This document shows positions 34,829 through 41,699 of a stretch of DNA of 41,699 nucleotides, in pieces. The stretch is from Christensenellaceae bacterium (lineage in GTDB: Bacteria; Bacillota; Clostridia; Christensenellales; DTU072). Both the position numbers and the translations under genes were made by a program. The stretch spans positions 1 through 41,699 of the forward strand of contig JAIRKT010000024.1 in the NCBI GenBank assembly GCA_031259965.1. Reading direction: 5' to 3'. Position 1 is the first letter of the stretch. Each line of letters begins with the position of its first letter. The notes beneath the pieces were generated by a model. That model made no database searches. It was not told where the DNA came from and saw only the letters and a program-made list of their open reading frames with translations.

Positions 34829-35762
34829 AAAACTTGCATTTTTTGTCTGGACAGGTGTAGAGAAGTCCACACCATAAACGAACACATAAAAAATGTGTTC
34901 ACTGATTGTGAACTAGCGGATGAGGCAACTATTCGGAATTTCCGAATAGTTCAAATCGAAGGTTCACGCCAAATAACGAGGGACGTGAAGCATTACAGTC
35001 TGCAAATGATTATCGCTGTGGGCTTTAAGGTCAATAACGATCGCGCTGTGCGGTTCCGTAAATGGGCAAACGGCATCGTGAAGGATTACACGATTCAAGG
35101 CTGGGTAATGGACGAGGAACGACTAAAAAACGGAGGAACGATCCTAACGCAGGAATATTTCGATAGACAGCTTGAAAAAATCCGCGAGATACGCCTGTCA
35201 GAGCGGCGTTTTCATCAAAAAAATAACCGACAACCTACGCCACCGCCCTCGACTACGACAAGACCGCTAAGACCACGCAGGAATTTTTTGCCAAGGTTCA
35301 AAACAAACTGCATTTTGCGGTTCACGGCAACACGGCGCCGGGGTTATCTACACCCGTGCCCACTCCGAGTGCGGGCATATGGGACTGACTACCTGGGAAG
35401 ACGCACCAGATGACAAGATCCAGCGACGCAATGTTATCATTGCCAAGAACTACTTAACTGAAGAAGAGATGCGCTCTCTTGAGTTGATTGTGTCGGCGTA
35501 CCTTGACCATGCCGAGCGCAGGACTTTGGCACATATTCCTATGACAATGGAAGACTGGGCGAAGCACCTTGACCTTATTTTACAGGCCGACGGCAACCTG
35601 ATTTTAACCAACGCAGGCAAGATTTCAGCGCAAATCGCAGAGCAACATGCGCTGACTGAATTTGAAAAATACCGTGTAATACAAGACAGGCTGTTTGAGA
35701 GCGACTATGACAGGTTCATCTCCCAACTAAACAGTTTGGAAGAGAAATTACAACGCGACTGA
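34829..35762 (+). pseudogene. rhuM-like (virulence RhuM family) gene, frameshifted
   Basis: RhuM-family sequence can be followed across frames: REVHTINEHIKNVFTDCEL, then FRKWANGIVKDYTIQGWVMD and LSERRFHQK; after a shift at an A-run near 35222 and another near 35240 come YATALDYDK and EFFAKVQNKLHFAVHGN; after a shift near 35342 come VIYTRA and MGLTTWEDAPDD up to the stop at 35762. The N-terminal end is also damaged. Base composition is clearly richer in G+C than the neighbouring operons, with codons such as CGC, CTG and GCG, which suggests acquisition from another genome. RhuM proteins are encoded on pathogenicity and mobile islands; their reaction is not known. Confidence 0.8.
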
Positions 35763-35935
35763 TAAAAATAATGCCTATCCGAGCAGACCAGCTTCAAAAA
35801 AACTACCAGCATCTGATTCTGGAAGAGTTGCTAACATAAACGGTTATTTTGTCTGCAACGTTCAAAAGGACGGGAACATGGGTACACAATTTCAACCTCC
35901 CAAAACCAAAAAACCCAGGTCCCTTGCATTTAGAC

Positions 35936-35968
35936 AAACAAAATCCGCCGCAACCTGCGACGGATTGG
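35936..35968 (-). terminator. Terminator of tRNA-Gly
   Basis: On the minus strand AATCCG-t-CGCA-ggt-TGCG-g-CGGATT (35942-35966) forms a strong stem with one mismatch, followed by TTGTTTGTC. It begins ~28 bases after the tRNA 3' end. Confidence 0.7.
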
Positions 35969-35993
35969 TTGTATCAACAACTGTTGATTAAGA

Positions 35994-36068
35994 TGGAGCG
36001 GAAGACGGGATTCGAACCCGCAACAACTGCCTTGGGAAGGCAGGACGCTACCGTTGCGCTACTTCCGC
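35994..36068 (-). tRNA. tRNA-Gly (anticodon CCC)
   Basis: 75 nt including an encoded CCA (35994-35996) and discriminator T. Acceptor stem GCGGAAG/CTTCCGC is perfect, the anticodon stem is CTGCC/GGCAG with loop TTCCCAA (anticodon CCC), and the T arm is GCGGG-TTCGAAT-CCCGT. A promoter lies just upstream and a terminator just downstream. The 3' end faces the GC-rich rhuM remnant, as expected if the tRNA served as an integration site. Confidence 0.95.
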
Positions 36069-36077
36069 ATCTCATAT

Positions 36078-36106
36078 ATTTTAACTTATTTTGCACAAAA
36101 TATCAA
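36078..36106 (-). promoter_or_regulatory. Promoter of tRNA-Gly
   Basis: On the minus strand TTGATA (36101-36106), a 17-bp spacer and TAAAAT (36078-36083), nine bases before the tRNA 5' end. Confidence 0.75.
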
Positions 36107-36127
36107 ACATTTCATTATCAATTTTGA

Positions 36128-36280
36128 AAAATATCTAATATAGTTAATTCTGCATTATACAAAAAGGAAGAATTTGTACCAAAATCAAACAACAAATTAG
36201 CGTTAGAAGATACTTTAAAAATAATTGCAAAAGCTGGTTATTTTGTTGTTGATGAGGTTGGTAAAATTAAAACAAACTAG
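36128..36280 (+). pseudogene. Possible gene fragment (C-terminal piece)
   Basis: A 50-codon open stretch without ATG ends at TAG (36278-36280). It reads like real protein in its last part (NNKLALEDTLKIIAKAGYF, then VVDEVGKIKTN). No ribosome site or start is seen. It abuts the inverted repeat at 36282, so it may be the tail of a gene cut by repeat insertion. Function unknown. Confidence 0.3.
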
Positions 36281-36281
36281 A

Positions 36282-36403
36282 TAAATTAACACTAATAATA
36301 AAGTTTCAGATAGGCATTGTTTTTTTGATTTTAAGCGGTGTTTAATTTGTTATGTCTAAAATATAAAGATTTTGTCAGTTACACTTCTTTTTTTAAACTT
36401 ATA
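36282..36403 (+). repeat. Inverted repeat copy A (~122 bp)
   Basis: About 94% identical by eye to the reverse complement of 41579-41699. Shared blocks include AAAGTTTCAGATA, the TTTTTTTGATTTTAAGCGGTG core, TTTAATTTGTTATGTCTAAAA and CAGTTACACTTCTTTTTT. It has no coding capacity. Confidence 0.88.
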
Positions 36404-36449
36404 ATTTCAAAATGCTGTCAGAAAGATTAAATTATTGGACTGATATTTG

Positions 36450-37136
36450 CTATACATGAAAAATCCGTTTTAACTGTGATACAATTTTCTTTGACGATGA
36501 AATTAATGATATTAATATTATACTAACAGCAAGTGTTCCAGTTACAATTGAAAAAATCAAATTGGGAGCTTTTGAATCACTTAATATGTTAATTATAAAT
36601 GGAAATATACCTAAGAATGCTACAAAAACGAGATTAATGAGATGTCTAGACATCATTTTCCAATGGCTAAGTGTGAAAATCCCTAACAGAATTATAGACG
36701 CCAAATAAATTGCTGGCAATATGTATTCGTAAATGAATAGTGGGCTTGTAAATGCAGGTGGAAGCGTGAAGGATATAGCAGTTAACAATAGTGTTTGAAA
36801 TACAACCTTTTGCGTCAAATGGTTTGTGCCTCTTATAGTATAGCGTATTAAGAAATATAAATAAACAAGTCCTGCTAGTGTCACCCAAAAAAACCTGAAT
36901 GACTTTAGCACAATGAAGGTTATAAACATCGTTATTGCAATGGAGGCAGCTATTGCAAGATATATTCTATCAAACAATGCGGTAGCAAACGCTGGTGCTT
37001 TATTAAGTGGCGAAAAATATCTTGGTAGTCTCAATAACTCCACGTTAGAATTTTCAATATCAGATAGCTGGGCGTGACATAAAGGACATTTTACTGCTCT
37101 GCACCCTATTTCAATACCACATTTTGGACAAATCAT
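36450..37136 (-). CDS. Zinc-ribbon membrane protein (DUF6320-like)
   Basis: 228 aa. It opens with a zinc ribbon of two CxxC pairs: CPKCG (3-6) and CPLCH (17-20). A ~30-aa linker leads to about six membrane helices (about 54-76, 80-97, 112-130, 135-152, 165-183, 195-213) and a basic tail. This matches the DUF6320-type zinc-ribbon integral membrane proteins of Firmicutes, whose role is not established. It follows cysS by two bases, so it is co-translated; the ribosome site lies in the cysS end. It is the last gene before repeat copy A. Confidence 0.75.
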   Translation of the reverse strand: MICPKCGIEIGCRAVKCPLCHAQLSDIENSNVELLRLPRYFSPLNKAPAFATALFDRIYLAIAASIAITMFITFIVLKSFRFFWVTLAGLVYLYFLIRYTIRGTNHLTQKVVFQTLLLTAISFTLPPAFTSPLFIYEYILPAIYLASIILLGIFTLSHWKMMSRHLINLVFVAFLGIFPFIINILSDSKAPNLIFSIVTGTLAVSIILISLISSSKKIVSQLKRIFHV

Positions 37137-37138
37137 AG

Positions 37139-38542
37139 TTAGTCACCTACTTTTGATACTTTAACGCCTTCTTTAGTGTCAAGAATTTGATAACCTCTTT
37201 CTTGTATTTGTTTTCTTATATCATCAGCCAACGCATAATCTTTGTTGGCTTTTGCGATAGTTCGCTTTTCAATCAACTCCTTTATATCATCTGGTATTAT
37301 TGCTTCTTCCCTATCTTCAACTAAATCAGTAGTTGTTTTATCTAAGGATAAACCAAATATAGAATCAAATTCTAAAGCTAATTTGTATATATCATAACTT
37401 TTTGATTCTTTTAGCATTGTAAATAATATACCTAACGCAAGAGGCACATTTATATCATCCTCAATGGCTTTTTTAAACAAATTTCTATAATGATTTAAAA
37501 TTTCAGTTGAACTTCTTTCATTAGAATCTTTGTGTTTTGCAAGTTGAATACCAAGGTTTCGGCGCGTTTTTTTTGCGGCATCCATACCAGAAAATGTAAA
37601 ATTTAATTTGCTTCTGTAATGCGCATTAAGACAAAAATATCTAAAATCTAATGCGTCATAACCTATTTTTTCAAGATCAGTAATAGTATAAACGTTGCCT
37701 AGGCTTTTGCTCATCTTACCACCATCAACAAGCATAAACTCACCATGCATCCAATAATTAACTGATTTCTTTTTAGAAATTGCCTCGTTTTGTGCAATTT
37801 CATTTTCATGGTGAATTGGAATATGATCTACACCTCCAGTATGAAGATCAAATGTTTGGCCTAAATATTTTTGGCTCATAACAGAGCATTCTATATGCCA
37901 ACCAGGATAACCCTCGCCCCATGGACTATCCCATCTCATAATGTGCAAGGGTTCTGCCTTTTTCCATAAGGCAAAATCAGCTGGATGTTTTTTTTCATTA
38001 TTTATTTCTACTCTGATGCCTGCAATTTGCTCGTCTAAAATGGCACCACTCAGTGCTCCATAATTTGAAAACTTAGCTCTATCGAAATATATACCATCTG
38101 ATGTCTCATAAGCAAAGCCTTGTTCTATTAGTTGTGAAACATAATCTATCATTTCTGAAACATGATCTGTTGCTTTTACAATAATTTCTGGCTTTTCAAT
38201 ATTTAGTTTGTCGAGATCTACAAAAAAGGCGTCTGTATAAAATTCAGCAATTTCAAGAGGTGATTTATTTTGTTTCTTTGCGGCAGTAACAATTTTATCT
38301 TCCCCATCATCAGAGTCCGCCATTAAATGACCTACGTCCGTAATATTCATTACCCCTTTAAGTTTGTAACCTTCAAACTTAAAAACACGCCTAACAAGAT
38401 CCATAAACACATATGTCCTTAAATTGCCTATATGTGCATAATTATATACTGTCGGGCCACATGAATACATGCAAACCAAACCTGGAACAATGGGCACAAA
38501 AGACGATTTAGTTCTAGTTAGTGTGTTATATATCTTCAACAT
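37139..38542 (-). CDS. cysS: Cysteinyl-tRNA synthetase
   Basis: 467 aa, normal length. The HIGH motif is HIGN in YNYAHIGNLRTYV, preceded by the zinc-ligand Cys of CMYSCGPTVYN; further zinc-site residues are in GYPGWHIECSVMS and HHENEIAQ. KMSKSLGN is intact. GGATAA lies three to eight bases before ATG. Gene order cysE-cysS is classical in Firmicutes (usually gltX-cysE-cysS), here on the minus strand with cysE 95 bp upstream. No T-box leader is visible in that spacer. Confidence 0.97.
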   Translation of the reverse strand: MLKIYNTLTRTKSSFVPIVPGLVCMYSCGPTVYNYAHIGNLRTYVFMDLVRRVFKFEGYKLKGVMNITDVGHLMADSDDGEDKIVTAAKKQNKSPLEIAEFYTDAFFVDLDKLNIEKPEIIVKATDHVSEMIDYVSQLIEQGFAYETSDGIYFDRAKFSNYGALSGAILDEQIAGIRVEINNEKKHPADFALWKKAEPLHIMRWDSPWGEGYPGWHIECSVMSQKYLGQTFDLHTGGVDHIPIHHENEIAQNEAISKKKSVNYWMHGEFMLVDGGKMSKSLGNVYTITDLEKIGYDALDFRYFCLNAHYRSKLNFTFSGMDAAKKTRRNLGIQLAKHKDSNERSSTEILNHYRNLFKKAIEDDINVPLALGILFTMLKESKSYDIYKLALEFDSIFGLSLDKTTTDLVEDREEAIIPDDIKELIEKRTIAKANKDYALADDIRKQIQERGYQILDTKEGVKVSKVGD

Positions 38543-38636
38543 AGATTATCCTTTTATATCATTTGGTTTTATGTTAAAATTAGCAGATCTAATGCAGTTT
38601 TAATAAATATAAATTAACTATAAAACTTTATTTGTT

Positions 38637-39329
38637 TCATAATTTTGAACTATCTATCGGATCCTCAGTAAAATCACTATCTTCGGCTATGGAATATTTA
38701 CATCCTGTTATTCCTACTGAATCCTCAACTGCATTTAGTCGCTTGCTTATTCTTTTAATTTCATCTAATATCGGATCAGGAGATTTTTGTTTACCTTCCC
38801 CATCATATTTCTGACCAAACATTCTAACTATGCGTCCTGGCACACCTACAACGGTGCAATTAGCAGGCACATTAGTCAGAACTACAGACCCAGCGCCAAT
38901 TTTAGAGTTCTCCCCAATAACAACTGGCCCTAAAATTTTTGCGCCCGCAGAAATCATAACGTTGTTTTTAACAGTTGGATGCCTTTTACCTACATCCTTG
39001 CCAGTGCCTCCCAAAGTAACGCCTTGATATATGACAACGTCATCACCAATTTCAGCAGTTTCACCTATGACCACGCCATCACCATGATCAATAAAGACAC
39101 CTCGACCTATAGTCGCGCCTGGATGAATATCAATGCCAGTTATATGTTTAGCTCTAGACATTATTAAACGCGGAATAAGCCTCCATCCTCTAAGATATAA
39201 TTTATGCGCTAACCGATAGCGAATAAGTGCTTTTATTCCATCATAGGTTAGAAAAATTTCAAGTTTGTTGCGAGCTGCTGGATCTCTAGCCATTGCAGCT
39301 TTTATGTCGCTCTTAATATTTTTAAACAT
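38637..39329 (-). CDS. cysE: Serine O-acetyltransferase
   Basis: 230 aa. N-terminal helices (1-60) lead to the left-handed beta-helix with hexapeptide repeats. The acetyl-CoA/serine site motifs are seen: GIDIHPGATIGRGVFIDHGD, then GVTLGGTGKDVGKRHPTV and GAGSVVLTNVPANCTVVGVP. It makes O-acetylserine for cysteine synthesis. A very strong AGGGGGGAGG ribosome site lies directly before ATG. The ~40 aa after the beta-helix are polar and extend beyond the short form of many Firmicutes. It pairs logically with cysS downstream. Confidence 0.95.
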   Translation of the reverse strand: MFKNIKSDIKAAMARDPAARNKLEIFLTYDGIKALIRYRLAHKLYLRGWRLIPRLIMSRAKHITGIDIHPGATIGRGVFIDHGDGVVIGETAEIGDDVVIYQGVTLGGTGKDVGKRHPTVKNNVMISAGAKILGPVVIGENSKIGAGSVVLTNVPANCTVVGVPGRIVRMFGQKYDGEGKQKSPDPILDEIKRISKRLNAVEDSVGITGCKYSIAEDSDFTEDPIDSSKL

Positions 39330-39373
39330 TCCTCCCCCCTAATTGTTGTAAAATCTTTTTGCATATTTAACAA

Positions 39374-39396
39374 GTGCGTCCATACTATGAACGCAC
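39374..39396 (-). terminator. Hairpin between the 498-aa gene and cysE
   Basis: GTGCGT (39374-39379) and ACGCAC (39391-39396) form a perfect 6-bp stem with an inner CAT/ATG pairing. It sits 45 bp before cysE. No immediate T-run follows, so it may be a weak terminator or part of the cysE leader. Confidence 0.4.
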
Positions 39397-39426
39397 CTGC
39401 CATGAAAACTTCTTCTAATTTAACTA

Positions 39427-40920
39427 TCATGTTGATCGCCGTTGCTGATTCATAGCTGGTCTTGCCATGTTCGGTGGCATCATCATTTGTCCAGCTGGAA
39501 TTGGCCGCTGTGATTGTGGGGCTCCACTAGGAACAGCCGGCCCACTTACAGGAATACTTTTACCTGGTTTGGTAGGATAAGCATTACCTTTAAAGGTATG
39601 TGCCCTATTTCCTTTAGGAACGAATGAAGGTGATTTAAATGCCCGGTTTTTAAACAGTTTTGGTAAAAACATATATATAAGTACTAAACCAGCAAACAAA
39701 ACTAGCAAATAGTTAACACCTATCAAACCAGTTTTTTGTAAAAAACTATCCCACGAGAAAGTAAAGTATGTAGTAATGTCTTTGCTTAATACAGAATTTT
39801 CAAAACTACTCATAAGCGAAAAGACAGGACATATAATAGTCATTATTAAACTAACTAATAATATTATTGGTATTGCGTGAAAACGCCGCGATGTATGAGT
39901 AAACATACGCGCAATATTAATTATAACCTCCAATGCACAACAGATCATCGCAATGTAAAAGAAAATGACAGTGCCGTATGTCGCAAGATTATTAATTATA
40001 TTCACCGCATTCCACTTGCCATTGGCATCCTTTTGAATTTTTAGTGTGTCCTCCCTTTGAGATACAAACATTCTATAATACCAAGAAATGCGCGCTCTTT
40101 CAGTTGGAAACAAAAAATCTTCTAGAGATTTAATCTGATACTTGCTAGCTATGTCAGTATAAAAAACAGCTTTTAAAACATCATTTGCGGTAATGTTTAT
40201 AGAAGTCATGTTTAAATCTTTATAAAGCCAAACAGATTCAGGCCTAAACCCTGCCTCAGTTTCATACAGCACACCCTTTTTAATTGCGTTTTCAGGTTGA
40301 GCAAATGTGCCTGATGGCCATAATCCATCATTCAATACTAGAAAATCATCCTCTTCTGTTAGCTTAAAATATAACACACTCGTTGGCATGATTCTCGGAA
40401 TATCTACAGTCTCAGCAGTTTCATTTAAAGATGTTTCAATACTTTCTATTGTAGCAGAAGGCACAATTAAACTGAAAGCTGAAATAAGTAAAAACAAAAT
40501 TGCAAGTATGAGTGAAATTAATGGAAGTGCAACACCATAATAGCGTGATCTTCGAAAGTAAGCATCAAAATCAAAATCAATACTTTCGTATGAATCGACA
40601 TATTTCCCAACTTTATTAGGAACTTTTCCAGCTACTGTAGAATATGTACCGATCCCACGATTCTTGGCCATTTGGTAAGAGGCCATTTGATTTGCTAAAA
40701 TGTCACTGTTATAATTACCAGATTCAATTTTAACTAAAAGTCTCTTGTATTGAGCACGGCGCGTTTTTAGCCTTGCTCTTGAATATGGAGAAGATGCTTC
40801 ATTAATATCATAACGCAACTCGCCTATTTTTCTTTTGAGCAAGTCAACAAGGATAGCTTCATCGCGTTCGCTCCAATGCGAACTAAATTGTTTATGGTTT
40901 GCTAATCGCTCTTGTGCCAT
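39427..40920 (-). CDS. 4-TM membrane protein with proline-rich C-terminal tail
   Basis: 498 aa from ATG at 40920, which has AGGAG six bases upstream (a TTG at 40926 would abut that site). Not recognised. A basic, helical N-terminus (about 1-125) is followed by TM1 (about 130-155), an external domain of ~160 aa (155-310), TM2 (about 318-340), TM3 (350-372), TM4 (402-420) and a Pro/Gln/Met-rich tail (about 435-498, SGPAVPSGAPQSQRPIPAG). The topology repeats that of the proline-rich cluster at 6.3-10.1 kb, although without the QLTPIVQP motif. It has its own consensus promoter and is not obviously part of cysteine metabolism. Confidence 0.6.
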   Translation of the reverse strand: MAQERLANHKQFSSHWSERDEAILVDLLKRKIGELRYDINEASSPYSRARLKTRRAQYKRLLVKIESGNYNSDILANQMASYQMAKNRGIGTYSTVAGKVPNKVGKYVDSYESIDFDFDAYFRRSRYYGVALPLISLILAILFLLISAFSLIVPSATIESIETSLNETAETVDIPRIMPTSVLYFKLTEEDDFLVLNDGLWPSGTFAQPENAIKKGVLYETEAGFRPESVWLYKDLNMTSINITANDVLKAVFYTDIASKYQIKSLEDFLFPTERARISWYYRMFVSQREDTLKIQKDANGKWNAVNIINNLATYGTVIFFYIAMICCALEVIINIARMFTHTSRRFHAIPIILLVSLIMTIICPVFSLMSSFENSVLSKDITTYFTFSWDSFLQKTGLIGVNYLLVLFAGLVLIYMFLPKLFKNRAFKSPSFVPKGNRAHTFKGNAYPTKPGKSIPVSGPAVPSGAPQSQRPIPAGQMMMPPNMARPAMNQQRRST

Positions 40921-40998
40921 ACGCAACTCCTTTTAGAAAATAGTCACTTCGCCAACTTTTTTTAGTTGAAAATCAGAGAAGAAATTTAGATACAATAT

Positions 40999-41027
40999 AT
41001 TATATAACTTAATGCAATAAATATCAA
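40999..41027 (-). promoter_or_regulatory. Sigma-A promoter of the 498-aa membrane protein gene
   Basis: On the minus strand TTGATA (41022-41027), a 17-bp spacer and TATAAT (40999-41004), ~80 bp before ATG. Confidence 0.75.
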
Positions 41028-41578
41028 GTTATATCATAAATTATCGCATTAATTTTTAAAAAAACTATCATTTAAAATAAAAAATCAAAGGTTTTGACTG
41101 CTATATAACCGCAAATCAGTTAAATCAACTTTTTCTATATCTCTATACATAAAGATAATCACTCTCGTTTTTGTTAGTCGCATCATTAACGAAGATGATT
41201 TTTTTAATTGGATTTTATAACTCTTTTATTTTTTTAATCTACTACGTACAATATTTTCTCTTGTGTTTTGTTTTACTCTGTGTTATGATATTTATGTTCT
41301 AGAATAAATTTAGTCTTATCTAAAAGTATGTCACTATTTAGAGCAAATACTTTTATATATTACTTTAGCTTTTGAATTTTCTAATTTAGTCAGGACAAAC
41401 AGCGTTTGTAGTTTCTGCAATTTTTAAATTGTGATTTATAAAATTCTGATATTTAAAACAGCACTTATTTATCATGTTAATTAGTAAATCGCTAAACACA
41501 TTGAGACTACAAAACTATGCTAATTTTAATGCTGTGCTGATATTAAATTTGCTAATTTTTAATATCAATGATAAACTA
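41028..41578. other. AT-rich non-coding region
   Basis: About 550 bp without a supportable gene on either strand, between the last promoter and repeat copy B. I see nothing beyond simple AT runs. Confidence 0.5.
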
Positions 41579-41699
41579 TATAAGTTTGAAAAAAGAAGTG
41601 TAACTGATAAAATCTTTACCTTTTAGACATAACAAATTAAACACCGCTTAAAATCAAAAAAACAATGCTATCTGAAACTTTACTATTAGTTTTAATTTA
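41579..41699 (-). repeat. Inverted repeat copy B (~121 bp, runs to the window edge)
   Basis: The reverse complement matches 36282-36403 with about seven differences and one single-base gap. The match is still good at the last base, so the repeat may continue beyond the window. Confidence 0.88.

Noticed and set aside
35849-36127. 92-aa plus-strand frame over the tRNA
   Set aside because: Its KTGFEPATTALGRQDATVAL part is the well-known artefact of translating the opposite strand of a tRNA gene; the frame overlaps tRNA-Gly and its terminator.
38543-39426. T-box leader for cysE/cysS
   Set aside because: No AGGGTGG-type T-box core or terminator/antiterminator pair is visible near either start; only a short hairpin at 39374-39396.
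1-41699. CRISPR arrays, intact insertion sequences or prophage
   Set aside because: No regularly spaced short repeats, transposase or integrase genes were found on either strand.

Overview
The window looks like a chromosomal segment of an AT-rich, endospore-forming Clostridia-type Firmicute, probably an uncultured gut or anaerobic lineage. Supporting points are SpoIIQ-like and SpoIVB-like sporulation proteins, an Asp23-nusB-folD-xseA-xseB-ispA operon, Rrf2 with an NfnAB-type transhydrogenase, strong AGGAG ribosome sites, TTG starts and clear sigma-A promoters (TTGACA-17-TATAAT type). No species can be named from sequence alone.

Layout. (1) 0.2-2.4 kb, plus strand: an M23 peptidase of SpoIIQ type and the SpoIVB signalling protease. 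(2) 2.3-11.5 kb, minus strand: a degenerate 2Fe-2S/ASKHA protein, a 582-aa repeat protein, a CvpA-like protein, five tandem proline-rich proteins (most sharing a QLTPIVQP-like motif, three of them with 4-TM domains), and a REC-HD-GYP regulator. (3) 11.6-19.1 kb, plus strand: ffh-rpsP-lysA-MMPL, then PadR with its membrane partner. (4) 19.4-28.3 kb: a small HTH gene, the rrf2-nfnA-nfnB operon, an inactive-looking NodB protein, a Fic protein, a decayed DUF1016 nuclease gene, and an EF-G paralogue with an abnormal G4 motif. (5) 28.4-32.6 kb: the asp23-nusB-folD-xseA-xseB-ispA operon. (6) 32.6-34.7 kb, minus strand: tlyA and oapA preceded by a ~540-nt structured non-coding transcript with its own strong promoter. 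I identify this transcript as OLE RNA (ornate large extremophilic RNA), the partner of OapA. (7) 34.8-36.1 kb: a GC-richer, frameshifted rhuM remnant beside tRNA-Gly(CCC). (8) 36.3-41.7 kb: a zinc-ribbon membrane protein, cysS, cysE and a 498-aa 4-TM protein, all minus strand and bracketed by two ~120-bp inverted copies of a repeat.

The most notable content is the OLE RNA/OapA cassette beside the isoprenoid and DNA-repair operon, the lineage-specific proline-rich membrane protein cluster at 6.3-10.1 kb, and the inverted repeat around the cysteine genes. Three Fic, DUF1016 and RhuM-type accessory loci (two broken) show past gain and loss of mobile or defence DNA.
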